Shown piece after piece: positions 28,001 to 40,800 of a DNA stretch of 64,000 nucleotides (positions within the stretch are counted from its first letter, which is position 1; each line of letters starts with the position of its first letter). Source of the stretch: Spirogloea muscicola. Taxonomy: Eukaryota; Streptophyta; Zygnematophyceae; Spirogloeales; Spirogloeaceae. A model generated the notes under the pieces. That model was not told the DNA's origin, made no database searches, and saw nothing but the letters and a program-made list of their open reading frames with translations. Where the stretch lies: positions 360,791 to 424,790 of the forward strand of contig WELB01000007.1 in assembly GCA_009602725.1 (NCBI GenBank). The letters run 5' to 3'. Both the position numbers and the translations under genes were made by a program.

Positions 28001-31000
28001 TTTAGCAGGTGAAGGCAACACTGTCTGGCCCAAAAGCTGCAAAACAAGCAGCAGAGGAGGCCCAGGCAGTGGCTTATCAGGGGCAGGCCCTTTTCAATCT
28101 TCAAGACTCCAACAAGGTTCGTACACGCTATCTTGGCTTTTGGCTTGTCATCTGCACACAATATTGCAGCAAATTCTATTGTTCATTCAGTAATCAGATC
28201 AGCTCATCAGCATCAATCTGATACTGCTCACTCCTTCATGTCTGTCAGGAAGAGCGAGAAAAGCACCTCTGCCGAAGACTTAAATTTGAGGAACCAAGAC
28301 CGGAGCACGCAGTGGAGCTTGAGGTCAAGCCGCCAAGAGCACCCAATTCAGGCGTGATGATCAAATAGTAGTAGTTACTGTAAATCCTCAAAGGCAGCTT
28401 GCGTAGTTGAAAACCTGACCTCCAGCACCACATATTGCATCACATTGTGGAATATCCAGGAGTACACCATGTTGTGTCAAGGCTGCTTGCAAAACAGCTA
28501 GCTGAGTGCATTGTGTGATGGCAGGTGGACATGGCACCAGTCTTTCGTGAGGATCTGGTGAAGAAATTGTGCAGCAAAGACTTCAAGATTCAAGTGGGAG
28601 GAATTGATATGCTGCAAAGGGTGAGATTATCAATTACAATATCAATTTATTATTGCAGTGAGCCTTGTGACCCCGTGCATTGAAGTGACAAGCAAGGGGT
28701 TTGACACATGCTGTGCACTCTATTCTCACAGGAGCTTGGCGAGAATGTGGAAGGAAGTATTCAAGTGATTGACCTTGTCTTACGTTGGATCACTTTGCGC
28801 CTCTGCGAGTCCAACACAACCTCATTGCTGAAGGTCTCCACCGGTTGCTGAAGCAGATTCTTGTTATGGACTCTGACTACATATACCGCTGGTTGATTGA
28901 CCACAGGTTATTGGATATCTTGTTGGATGGTGCCGCTACCGCTGAGAATTGCAATTTCTGGACTTCTCTATGCAGGTCCTTGAATTTCTTCCACAATTGG
29001 TAGACTGTCTCAAGAAGGAGAGTTACACACTTACTGATGCAGAGGCAAACATCTTCATCCCCTGCCTTGTTGAGAAGGTAGGCACAAGCTGTATTGAAGC
29101 GTGTTTGTCACTGCTTGATTGAGCTGTAGCTGATGCTCCTGCACATGAGCTTGACCATGCACAAGATGTTCGACTTGCCCCTCACTCTACCTAGAATGTG
29201 GCTCTGTGTTATCATGCAGCTTGGCCACAACATATCAAATGTGAGAGAGAAGATGAGGGAGCTTATGCGCAACCTTTGCTGCCTTTATCCAGCATCTAAA
29301 GTGTTCGCATTCATTGTTGATGGTTTGAAGTCAAAGAATAACCGGACACGAGTTGAATGTGTTGAGCACATTGAAGCCATGATTGAGCGACATGGAGTTG
29401 AGGTCCGACTTTGCCTCTTGTCATTGTCGTAGCTGTGTACGATGTTGATAGCAACCATAGCATCTGTGTTGCAACATAGGAGCCATATTGTGCACCAAGT
29501 GGCTGCCAGAATGTGTGTTTGTTGAAAGCTCAATAACAAGGGTTCACAGCAAAATGCAAGATGCTGTATGTGCGGGCGAATGAAGTGAGCCAAATAGTGG
29601 AAGCTTCATTCAGCAGACTTCTGTGCTTGAAGCTTGCAGTTGAGTTGTGGTGCACAAGCAGATTGTGGGTTCCACAAAAGCTCTTGCAGCCATAGCGTCA
29701 CTGTCCACAGAGAGGGATGCAGACCTTCGAAAAGCTGCACTGAATGCGCTCGCCACTGCATACACAATTCTTGGTACGTGCTTCTCCTCGTCCTTTGTGG
29801 GGGCTATGCTTGCAGGCACGAAAGCTCTAGCTCTTATGATATGAAATAAGCAGACATTTCAAGGTGTCAAGGTAGGATGTCTGATGCTAAAAGCAGGTCT
29901 TACTTGTGTAGAGGTAATCACTTTAAATGAGAGACCGGAGGATAGTTAGATCGATATGCTGGAAATTGCACATATATTTACTTATCTTCTGGTCTATTTC
30001 TTTTACGCTGAGTCAGTCTGAGTGAGCTCTGAGTGAGTTGGCCCTAAAGCCAATTTGGGATGAAAACAAGATATATTGACAGTTTTTTGTTGTAATACTC
30101 CCATGTTGTGCTCGCACAGCTTATTGAAGCTTTTCCAGTAGTCAAGGATCTCAAGCACAAAACGGAACTGTAATTGCTTAGAGAGCATAACTTGGCACCT
30201 CCTTGAACAGGTGATGATGTATGGAAGCACATCGGAAAAGTCTCCGAGACACAGAAGGAACTTATTGAGGACAAATTTAAATGGAAGGTACTGGAGGGTC
30301 CCGGTATTCTGGATCCCAGCATTGCTCCATCGCTCATCGGAGCCTTTGCAGCCCTTGTTGCAATACCGACTGTTGAGGAACTCACTGGATGCAGGTGAAG
30401 GAGATGCAGAAGAAGAACGAGGGCATGCCAGGAGATGGGCGTGCTGCTCTGAGACGATCGCAAGAAACGTGGGCGCTGCCACTTCTTTTAGGAGATCCTG
30501 TTTGCTGATAGGTGCTCAGTTTGCCTTGTGAGCTTGTCCTGGTCAGGCTCGTTAGCATCCTCAAGACTGACACATAGAAAGCATGTTGGTTGTTGCAATG
30601 AACAGGGGCCTTGTTGCCAACGAGACAACAGAGGTGATGTCAGACCAAAAAGTGCAGATGCAGCATACCTGGCCAAGATCTGCAAGAGACGGTCCAAGCA
30701 ACAGCGAGTCTCCCGAGTACGCATCTGCACACTCTTTGTATTGCTGAGCTCTAATAGCGACAAAGAGAATGCTGCAGTCCAGGTTGTACTCCTGATGGGC
30801 GAATTGTTGCTCTAATAATCTGCTATTACCTTCTGCATTGTGAAGCCCCTCATGCCGCCTTACATGGGCATGGGGTGTCGAAAGGGCAGCTGTATCTGAA
30901 ACTGGCGCACAAACTGGTGCAGATGCTTGACTGACTCTGCATATGCTTGACAGTGTCTACATGGGTAGCACTGTATATGGATAACATCGGGTGCTAAGCA

Positions 31001-34000
31001 GAGCTTCATGCTCTTGTGCAGTCCGGAGACTGATTGGCAAATCGTGGCTCGATATGACTGGAATAAGGCGATGAATATGCTCGAGTTTGGGACAACGCTT
31101 GAACAGGTGCAAGTGCAAGACTAATGGAGGTTCTTCGTGATGGCATCACTTTTTGCTTTCCCTTGGCGGACATCAATGATTTTAATAGCAGATGCTGAGA
31201 TTAAGGATAGCTTAAACTGTTACTTGTGCAGGAGATCAATGGCATGAAGGTCATCATGCATGAGCTGACTAGAATCAGCGAGACGGTTGATTCTCAAGCC
31301 TTGGAAGAATGTGGTAGTGATGTTGACCACCTGACGAGCGTGCTGAGTGACAAGGTACAGTGCATAGTTGCACCTCTTTCAGCTCACTAAAGCATGGCAA
31401 AGCTCACTAAAGCATAGCAAAGATTGTATGACCAATCTTGCTGGGGTGCATATAGATGCCTGACTGCATCAACCTTTCCGGGCACTTGATGACATTGGAT
31501 GAAGGGATCAATCCACCTCCTCCTGACTTGCGTCCTGGTTGACCTTTCATGACACATCTATGCCCTTCCAAAATTGCTGCCCTTACAAACATCTCCCGTG
31601 CCTTCTGCATTCAGGTATTGAAAGCTTTTTCAGAACAAGATCCACGAGCAGCTGTCAGGCTTTCCAAGTACAGCCTGAAGACGCTATTGTCTGTAAGTTG
31701 TAGCAAGTCTCTTCTCACATCCACGAGCATGTCGTCATTGCTCATCGCGTCATCTTATCACATGCTCATAGCTGTTGCTGACCTCACTAATTGATCACCA
31801 CCTGATTCAGCAGGTTCATTTGAATACAAGCTTGAGCTACTTGTTTGGGTCATTCAAGTTGACTCAATTGTAGAACAGCTTTAGATAGACTTTAAAGTCT
31901 TGCGGACTGATTGCTTTGGCATAGTTCACAGTGCCAACTGTAGTGACCATATGGGAAGAGATGGTGCGAAATCTGAGATGCCACGACTCGGTTGTGAACC
32001 GCTTAGATAGACTCTTGGGTCGTGTGGATCAATAGCTTTTACATACTTCACAAGTGACCATATCTGAAGAGGTGGTGCAGATATTCATGATGCCACGACT
32101 AGCAAGGCGCGTTGGGACTGGAGCACTGCAAGCTTTGCTGGGGAATCTGATAATGTGGTTGATCAGTGATTGTGTTGCCGAAATGGAGGAGGGTTCAGAA
32201 GCCATCAGGAGGCTCAATTCTATCATCTTCAGAATACTGGTCGAGATTCCCAGATTACTCAGATTGTGAATGGCTGCTGTCAGCAATACGAGCTTGGCTT
32301 GTTTTTGCCAGTAACAGCTTGCTCTTTATTGTCATGCATGCTTGGTGCTTACTGCTTACTGCCTACTGACACACTGTCAGTGTCACAGGAAGCTGGTGAC
32401 CCAACCACATTAGTCACTGCCCTCATTGGGCTATACCCGAGGGACGGTGAGAAGCCTGGATTTGGCCTTGCTACGGAAGCTTACCTTGGTCCTAGAGGAG
32501 AGAAGTTTAACTCCATCGTCATGAAGTGCCTCATGAAACTTTGCAAGGTACATTGGCTTTTTCACTGCCTTTTCATAGATAGCAGTGTGGGCAACGATGG
32601 TATGCACCTGCTGTTGCCTTCACATTTGCTGTTTGTGGCACTATCCAACTTGATATGGCCTCCATGCATGACCGTGCCAAAGTGAACTTAGGCCTGAACA
32701 TGTCAACTGGCTGATGAGCACTCCCCATGCAGGTATTTCCATCTCTCATTGGTGAACTCGATCTGGACTGTGTCCTCAAGTGCATCCATGACTTCTTGGA
32801 TGTGATCAACCCAGACGACATGCGACAGAGGTTTGTCCTGCTGGCTTGCCTGCCACAACCTCCTAGAAGGACAGTCTTCATATGCCAGTGCTTGTATTCC
32901 CTTCTAGCTTTGACAGTGGCCACGGCAAGGTCGAGGAAATGATAAGATGGGCCCTCAACTTTGGTTGACAGGGCTGCAGTCAATGACCAGCGTCTAGTGA
33001 TGGTGAAGACAGTTCTCTTCGAGTTGTGCCGGGTACAGGGCCCGTCAATCAAGGGTTACCTGTCGCTTGTACCCCTCGACAGGATTCCTCCTCCTACAAT
33101 GCTCAATCTGATTGATCTCAATCTGCAGGTGAACATGATATTTTCTTTCATCACAGTAGAAGCAGCACATGTGTAAGGAGTCTCTGCAGGAATGTCAGCC
33201 AGGGTTTCCTGCAAAGTGTAAGCATAGCCGTTCTCTTTGTGACCCTAATGCTAGCCTGGCTTGGATACAGAGCCTTGCAGAGGGTCACATGTCTGGGAGT
33301 CGATTGGGGCCTAAGCATGCCACTTCTGACCCAGATATCAATATCAAGGTGCGTCTGCGGTGCTAAGAAGCATGTGCTAGCCTGCATTGTGGTCGTTGAG
33401 CAAGACTTCACCCCTGCTTTGCATAGCCGCTCTTTTCTTCAGGTAGCCACCTTCTATCTTCCTCCATCTTCCTCTATTCTGCATTCATTCTATCTTCCTT
33501 CTATCTTCCTCCTGTATTGCTCTGACAAAGCTAGCCGTTTGTCCATCTATTTGTCCATCAATTCTTGCCAGGAGAGGCTAGCAGTAATCATGAGGCGAGT
33601 AAGTGAGAAGAGGACTAGCATGGATGGCATGTATGAGCTGTACAAATTCAGGCAGCAGAATCCTCGAGTTGACATATTCTCTCATCTTCATAATACAAGC
33701 GACACATTCCACTCCTTCATCCGCAACGGCCTCGCTCAGGTGATTGCACTGCAAGCAGTGGCTGATTACTGCAAGTAGCGAACGAATCTGGAAGAGCATG
33801 TTCACCCACTGTCATTCTTACCTCCCTCACTGCATTATCACTGTCCTCCATGAACCTGGATGCTTCTTTTGAGATTCCAGTTGCCCTGCAACAGGTTGAG
33901 GAGAACCTCTCTAGTAGGATGCCAGCAAACTCTGCTGCTCCTTTGACACCGCCCGCCGTCGACGCAGCAGAAGGCGACAGTTTAGAGCAGCCTGGTCAAT

Positions 34001-34564
34001 TGGCACGCCCGCACAGCAGCACGAAGCTTGACAATTCATGCTCTCTGCCAACCGCCTCCCCTGCCCCTGGTCTGTTCATCACTCGTTCTGGTCCTCATGC
34101 AACACTGTGGAGCTGACTCTGTACACTGATGTTGGTCCTGAGAATGCATGCAGGCTGTTGTAGGTCAGCAGAATAAGCAGAACTGGTTTACTTGTGCATT
34201 GTCCTCACCGTTTTGCATGTCTTCTAATCAAGGACTGCTGTGGCAGTATCAGCTTGTGCATGCTTGAGCTAATCGGACCTCCCATATCGCCATTGCAGGC
34301 ACTCCAACCAATCTTGCAGTCCTCCTCGAGCGCATGCGCAGCATCCAGGCAGCAGTTGGTGCAGTACAGGGGGCTGCAGGGGTCCACCGAAATAACCAGG
34401 ATGTGCAACCCTTCGCGGCAGAGCAGAAGTCGGCGGAGCTTGGTGGCAGTCGGTTGCCTCTCATGAGTACAGACCGAGCTCAAACACGGGCCGTCAGTGC
34501 CTTCAGGCTACAGGCGCGCATGATGCATCTAAAAGAGGGAAGACAGCAGACTGAGACATCCTAG
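19085..34564 (+). CDS. MOR1: MOR1/GEM1 (XMAP215/CKAP5/Stu2 family) microtubule polymerase
   Basis: TOG-domain protein that binds tubulin and promotes microtubule growth in interphase arrays, spindle and phragmoplast. More than 40 short exons follow the order of the plant MOR1 protein. It starts MATEEERLLAEAKRWPWEER near the ATG at 19085. TOG1 lies at 19085-20960 (APLFKKLVSDSNA, AKCLTGRTKTVEKA, ASRRIRSEQDK). TOG2 is at about 21128-22833 (FKEKKPTILQAV, GLRPLERSIEKLDDVRRKKL), TOG3 at about 23901-25710 (MYKIMKEHKNPKVQSEGLLW), TOG4 at about 25930-27470 (GELFISLKTRLSDSNKNLA), and TOG5 at about 28250-30410 (LGHNISNVREKMREL, KSKNNRTRVECVEHIE). The plant-specific C-terminal region runs to TAG at 34562-34564 (GYLSLVPLDRIPPPTM, NPRVDIFSHLHNTSDTFHSF, LLERMRSIQA). 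First exons are GC-rich, later ones near 45% GC. No in-frame loss of a TOG region is seen, so the gene looks complete. Confidence 0.96.
31379..31422. repeat. 21-base tandem duplication in MOR1 intron
   Basis: Two adjacent near-identical units built on AGCTCACTAAAGCATGGCAA. It is confined to an intron. Confidence 0.8.
31881..32101 (+). repeat. Diverged tandem duplication overlapping an exon edge
   Basis: Copy 1 at 31881-31990 and copy 2 at 32003-32101 both begin TTAGATAGACT, share a GTGACCATAT core, and end ATGCCACGACT. Copy 2 runs into the MOR1 exon that reads FMMPRLARRVGTG. Copy 1 lies wholly in the intron before it. Confidence 0.75.
33440..33570. repeat. Pyrimidine-rich simple repeat
   Basis: Repeated TATCTTCCT and TTTGTCCATC words in a MOR1 intron just before the exon starting ERLAVIMRRVSEKR. 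Confidence 0.6.
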
Positions 34565-35423
34565 CACTTGGAGGGCAGCGGGCTGTAAGAGCCCAGAAGT
34601 CCTGAGGCACCTGTGTCAAGCTTGACCAGCAACTTATAAGCAGCCAATACAAATACAAGTAGCAAAGGTGCAAATGAAAGTTGCTCAAGCAATTCGCCCT
34701 TGCTCTCCTTGTATGTGCAACTGTGCCTGTGTTTGCATCCACGAATAAAGTCACATCTCGTTACTTAGTCACTGATCTGGGGATTCATCCACTGGATGTA
34801 GAGCATTGAAATAGCAAACGGCCTCTGCTGCGATTTTCTTGTTCTCGTGGGTTGACCAGTGGACCTACTGTCATAGATGAGAATCGCATAGCAAGACCAG
34901 TCACACTTGTGTCACACTTTGCATGTCGTGGAGTGCAGAGGATGATGCTGATTGGGCCACTCACACCGTCCTGCCTCGCAGGGGAGGTTCAGTGCGACCC
35001 TAAGAGTCATGTACTGTGGCTTGTGGGAGCTCAGCTTAGTCAAGCTCTCAGAAACGTGAGCTGCATTAGGTGAATGTGCTTGGTGTAGTTAATATTTTTT
35101 CGACACATTGTTGCTGCTGAGGAGCGCCACAAGTTTCCATGGGTTGCAGCTTGCTCCTTCCATGCGGATGAGCCAAAACATCCCAGTCAAACAAGAGGCC
35201 GCCTGAGGTGGGCAGAGTGACAGCTACAGCGTTGCCCAGTGCTTAGCTTTGACTTTTGTAGGCTTTGGCCTTCCCTATGAATGTCCTTCAAAAGAAGCAT
35301 CTGGTGGTATGAGTGACAGATGCGCTCCCCAGCATGTAAGATAGCCTTCAACCAAGTTGCCTGCTATCTACTTCGCAAATGAGCACCAAGCCTGTCTAAA
35401 GCAGTGGCGCTAAGAATGAGTAG
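34565..35423. other. Intergenic between two converging genes
   Basis: 3' flanks of the MOR1-like gene and of the mitochondrial bS18 gene, which point toward each other. A TGTAA word, the usual green-algal polyadenylation signal, lies about 20 bases after the MOR1 stop. No other gene is seen. Confidence 0.5.
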
Positions 35424-36830
35424 TCAAGACCCATCAATGTCAGAGGGGCGGCCCTGTCGGAAGCGGTGGGCGCGGAACGGCGGCCGCCCAACGCTGGTGA
35501 AGGGCAGCAACCCGAGTGCGCGTGCCGTTTTCACCTCCCGCACCATCTTTCGCTGGGCCTTGGCACTCACTCTTGTCTGCGCCGGGAGCATCAATATACT
35601 CGGCATCAGGTCGAAGCAGAGGATTCATTTTATGTTGAAGAGACAAGTTGGCATTGACTGCAATCAATAAGCTTCTCCGTGTCAGCTTGCAGCGAGGCAC
35701 ATTGCACAAGCTGCCAATTGCAGAAGCTAAGCGTGCACCTGTCGCCGCGGGACAAGGTTCCCCGTGTCCGTGAGATAGTTCGCCAGGAATCGCACATTCT
35801 GTACCACCAAGGATGCCCATCAGAAAAGCATAGGTGTAAATGTATGCGTATGTCCACACATTCCTCCGCCTATGCGTGCCCGAGGCTTGACTGCCTGCTG
35901 ACTCGCGGCTCTTCAGCGGCAGTGCTCGAGCTGAGCACTTTGCTAAGACCGCTCTGACAGCGGGCTCGGCCAGCGGCACGGTGTGCAGAGGCTCCTGCGG
36001 TACGCTGCCAAAGTAGGACTGCCAGCCTGCCGCTGGAAGCCCAAACCTAATGCCCACACGACTAGGCGGCAGCAGCAGCAGCGGCAGGGGCAAGCCAGTA
36101 CCCGAAAGTCAGCTTGGTCCAGCACGGTGCGCGTGGTGTGAACGGCACGCTGCTTCTTCACCACCATAGGCTTCGCCGCTGGCAGCTTGGTGAGGTCCAG
36201 ATCCTGCGAGGAGGGGCAAAGCGGGCGCACAGTGTCACGGGCAAGAGCGGCGCAGAGACGGAGCACGGCGCGCTAACAGCGGCTGCCGCGGCGCACCTCG
36301 AGGTCGTAGGACTGGCCGGGGAAGAAAAGGCGCTCGGGGCGGTACTGGAACGGCTTCGCGGCGGAGTCGTCGAGGTCCACCACCTCCATGGCCGCCAGCG
36401 CCGCTTCGGTCATCGCGCCGCCGCCAGCGGGTGCCGCCAGCTGCGCCTCGTCCTCCTCGTCCCCATCCTCGGCCACGTCCCTGGCGCCGTGGCGCCGATC
36501 TGTGTCCCACCCGAGACGGCCATTGCCGCCGCCGCCGTCGTCCCCCACCTCCTCGCCCTCGTCGAGCTCCCGTAGCTGGCCTCGGCCGCTGGCGGAGCTT
36601 CCCACGGGCCGGCGGCCCTCCAGCTCGTCGTCGGCAGCCATCCGGCCCTCAGCCTCCCGGAGCAGGCGCAGAAACTCCCGGCGCTGGCTCTCGCCCAGCG
36701 CCGACTGCGGCCTGCGGTCGCCGGCGGCCCCAGGTTCTCCGGCGGCGGCTGCGGCGGCTCTGCCCGGCAGGCGGTCCGCGCTCCTGGCCCTCGCCGCCCG
36801 CTCTGTGCCGAAACTGCCCGCGTTCAGCCC

Positions 36831-36833
<3 letters not shown>
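35424..36833 (-). CDS. Mitochondrial small ribosomal subunit protein bS18, 5' uncertain
   Basis: Component of the mitochondrial ribosome small subunit, next to the mRNA exit platform. Minus-strand exons: from the poly-T tract to 36297, then 36203-36102, 35798-35739 and 35576-35424. The first exon carries a long Gly/Glu/Asp-rich N-terminal extension ending FQYRPERLFFPGQSYDLE. This joins DLDLTKLPAAKPM, then VLDQADFR, NVRFLANYLTDTGNLVPRRQ and TRVSAKAQRKMVREVKTARA-LGLLPFT, the S18 core. The arrangement (acidic extension, DLDLTKP-like link, S18 core) is that of the plant mitochondrial S18 proteins. The start codon is unknown: the frame remains open into the poly-T and the gap, and the only visible ATGs are inside the extension (for example one encoding MAADDELEGR). 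Confidence 0.88.

Positions 36834-36897
<64 letters not shown>
36834..36897. repeat. 64-base poly-T run next to assembly gap
   Basis: Uninterrupted T run directly abutting the N tract, within a region that is otherwise over 75% GC. On the bS18 strand it is poly-A lying upstream of the coding sequence, so it is not a normal polyadenylation trace. It is most likely an assembly artefact. Confidence 0.9.
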
Positions 36898-37874
36898 NNN
36901 NNNNNNNNNNNNNNNNNNNNNNNNNNNNNNNNNNNNNNNNNNNNNNNNNNNNNNNNNNNNNNNNNNNNNNNNNNNNNNNNNNNNNNNNNNNNNNNNNNNN
37001 NNNNNNNNNNNNNNNNNNNNNNNNNNNNNNNNNNNNNNNNNNNNNNNNNNNNNNNNNNNNNNNNNNNNNNNNNNNNNNNNNNNNNNNNNNNNNNNNNNNN
37101 NNNNNNNNNNNNNNNNNNNNNNNNNNNNNNNNNNNNNNNNNNNNNNNNNNNNNNNNNNNNNNNNNNNNNNNNNNNNNNNNNNNNNNNNNNNNNNNNNNNN
37201 NNNNNNNNNNNNNNNNNNNNNNNNNNNNNNNNNNNNNNNNNNNNNNNNNNNNNNNNNNNNNNNNNNNNNNNNNNNNNNNNNNNNNNNNNNNNNNNNNNNN
37301 NNNNNNNNNNNNNNNNNNNNNNNNNNNNNNNNNNNNNNNNNNNNNNNNNNNNNNNNNNNNNNNNNNNNNNNNNNNNNNNNNNNNNNNNNNNNNNNNNNNN
37401 NNNNNNNNNNNNNNNNNNNNNNNNNNNNNNNNNNNNNNNNNNNNNNNNNNNNNNNNNNNNNNNNNNNNNNNNNNNNNNNNNNNNNNNNNNNNNNNNNNNN
37501 NNNNNNNNNNNNNNNNNNNNNNNNNNNNNNNNNNNNNNNNNNNNNNNNNNNNNNNNNNNNNNNNNNNNNNNNNNNNNNNNNNNNNNNNNNNNNNNNNNNN
37601 NNNNNNNNNNNNNNNNNNNNNNNNNNNNNNNNNNNNNNNNNNNNNNNNNNNNNNNNNNNNNNNNNNNNNNNNNNNNNNNNNNNNNNNNNNNNNNNNNNNN
37701 NNNNNNNNNNNNNNNNNNNNNNNNNNNNNNNNNNNNNNNNNNNNNNNNNNNNNNNNNNNNNNNNNNNNNNNNNNNNNNNNNNNNNNNNNNNNNNNNNNNN
37801 NNNNNNNNNNNNNNNNNNNNNNNNNNNNNNNNNNNNNNNNNNNNNNNNNNNNNNNNNNNNNNNNNNNNNNNNNN
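36898..37874. other. Assembly gap (977 N)
   Basis: Run of N between the head-to-head bS18 and DCAF13 genes. The start of both genes is presumably inside it. Long open frames spanning it are meaningless. Confidence 1.
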
Positions 37875-40800
37875 GCCGCCGCCGCTGCCGCCGCCGCCGC
37901 CGCGGCCGCCGACACCGCAGCCAGACCGAGGGCTCAGCCGGCGCCGGCGCCGCTGCCGACGGCGCTCAGGTGTTTGCGAAGCCGTTTGTGGGCGCGCTCG
38001 AGGGCCACCGCGATGGCGTGGCGTGCCTTGCCCGCAGCCCCGCGGCGCTCGCCATCCTCCTCTCCGGCGCCATGGACGGAGGTGCGGCCGCACCGCAGCC
38101 CCTCGTCTGGGACCATGGCCGGGCCGCCGTCGGCTGCCCCTGCTGACTGCCTGCCTGCCGCTGTCTTGGTTCTGGCTGCGCCGCAGATGTGCGGCTGTGG
38201 GACCTCGCCAACAGGTGAGCTTCATCGGCTAAACCGTCTGTGGAGGTCCAGTGATGGCGCCTGTTCGTTCGGGCCTCCGGCTGCCAGTGGTTCCAACAGC
38301 GTTGCGCTTCTCCGGCTCGGCCGCTGGGCTCGCAGGAGGACCGTTGCCAGCCTCCGCGGCCACCGCGGCGCCGTCCGCGGTGTCGCCATCGCGCCGGACG
38401 GCCTGCACGCTCTCTCCTGCGGTGACGACTGCACGTGGGTGCTCCGCAGTCGTGCCTCTGCACCCTCGCTTGCGCATCACCACGAGTGCCACGGCGCCGA
38501 GATAGCTGTGGTGCTGATGGCGTGCTCTGCGCGGCGGCGGTTGATGCGCTAGCGTCCGACTTTGGAGCATGCCGGCACCGGAGATGGGCAACTTTGCTGG
38601 CAGCAGCGGCGGCGGCGCTGCTAAGCAGGAGGTGCAGACCCTAGCCTCGCCCATTCGATGACCACTCCAGCTTTAAGGATTGGCCGCTTGCTCAGGCCGC
38701 CAAGTGGGCCAGTGATGGGAGGCCGCTATTGCGCGAGCGTGGTCAGGTCAAGTCCCTCTGCTTGGGATTCTTGTGATGAGTAGGTTATCAGGGAGTACAG
38801 TTAAGGCGTGCAGGCGTGCAGCTCTCAACGACTCATGTGCTTGCCTTGCGCTCTTGTTGCAGGCGGTGACGATATTCCAGGGCCGCAACTCCTTCCGGTG
38901 AGCTGTTCAATGGCGCCCCAGTACACAGAGTAACCCCGGTGACGGCAGCGTTGCAGAGGGCATAACACTTACATGCAACAAGCACGAGCGTGGGCGGGCT
39001 GGGCTGGCGTCTTGGGGGCACAGAGCCGTGGACCACAGGTCGAAGGGCAGCACGTTTGTGACAGCGGGCGCCCAGGTCGACGTCTGGGACCAGAACCGGT
39101 ATGTCGGCATGTCGGTGCAACCCCAGCAGCCCGGAAGCGAATAAGTAGGCTGCAGCGGTGCTGCTACTGCACATTAAATGATGTGGCTGCAATTATCACG
39201 TGGTCTTTTAAAGGGTTTGCCTATATCTTGACGAATGGATATCGCATCCCGGTTTTTTGCTGACCTGCCTCTTTTGCCGCCCGGGCATAGTCAGGTCGGA
39301 GCCAGTGCAGACGTTCTCGTGGGGCGCCGACACCGTGGTGTCTGTGCGCTGCAACCCTGCAGAGCCTGACATCTTCGCCTCCACAGCCTCGTGCGTGCCC
39401 CCCTGCCGATGCCTTGCTGACCACCCACAGATCTGACCGTGAATTTCCACTGACCTCGTTGCTGTCGTAGCCTAATTGCTGCTGCTGCGTTTCTGTGCCA
39501 TGGCTTTACTGGCTGCACTGCTGGCTCCCCAGTCAGGTGTTGTCAAGGTTGTTGAGCTCACCACGTGGCATGCGCGTACCCACATTCTCTTTCAGGGACC
39601 GGAGCATTGCTCTGTATGACGTGCGCATGGGCACCCCGCTACGCAAGCTCGTCATGCAGGTGAGCTTGCAGTTGACTCTCTGATATACGGTGTTGTCGGT
39701 GGGAGACAGGTATGGAGAAGTCTTTGTATGATGCACAGTCTTCACAACAGCAGTCCAAGGCTGCTGTAAGCAATGCAGAAGTGAGGTATGCGGCGCTCGT
39801 TGGACGTCCGCTCTTGCTTGACTGAATGCAAGCACTCCTGACTGGCCGCGTGCGGCACCCTGTCAGACAAGGACAAATGCAGTCGCCTGGAACCCCCGCG
39901 AACCGTTCAACTTTGTCGCTGTACGTCACCATTGTGTCTCATGTCTCATCTTGGCCTGAAGCTGCAGCAGAGTGACACTAGGCCTGCCCGCTGATGACTT
40001 GGAACGTTATCAGCGGCAGAGTGGCATGTCTAGTGACTGGAGTGGAGAGCAGCCAAGATGGTGGAAGCGACTTGCCTTCACAGACTGAGCTTGACCAGAC
40101 TGTAGACTTTGAACTCCCCCTCCGAGTCCTCCCCCAAAGTCCTGGTGTAAAGTCTTTACTCACTGTGCATGCAGGCCAACGAGGACTGCCGGTGCTATAC
40201 ATATGACATGCGCAAGCTCAAGACTGCGCTGTGCGTTCACGAGGATCATGTGTCCGCCGTGTAAGTGAGCTCACATCTTGCGCCCTCATCCTTGCACAGA
40301 AATGTCTTGTCACCTGGCATTTGTCACAGAATCAACTGTCATTCAGCTCAATGTCATGCTCAGACACATATGATTGCTCCCTTGGATGATACACACTAAT
40401 GCGCAGCCTTTGCTATGTGCTGGCTTGTTGTGGCTTTGGTGTCTGCAGGATGGACGTAGATTTCTCCCCCACTGGAAGAGAGTTTGTCACTGGCTCATAC
40501 GATCGAACCGTTAGTCCACGCGCACGCTACCTTTGCATGTTGCCAGAGCTAAGTCTGTTGCCTCAACGATCTTGTTGCGAGCGTGTGCTGCAGCGTCCCT
40601 TAGGTAGGCCACAATTGTGTTGTGATGCCCAGGTGCGCATCTTTCCATACAATGGGGGCCACAGCCGGGAGGTCTATCATACCAAGCGGATGCAGCGGTA
40701 CGGAGGCATTGCAGCTCGCCATGCAGATTTGAGTGTTCTGATGCATCCTCAGCGCAAATGTGCAGCAGTTGTTTAAAATTGCACTTTGAAGAGAAACTCT

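Noticed and set aside
36273-38232. Very long open frames across the N gap on both strands
   Set aside because: They exist only because N codons do not stop translation; real coding lies on each side in different genes.
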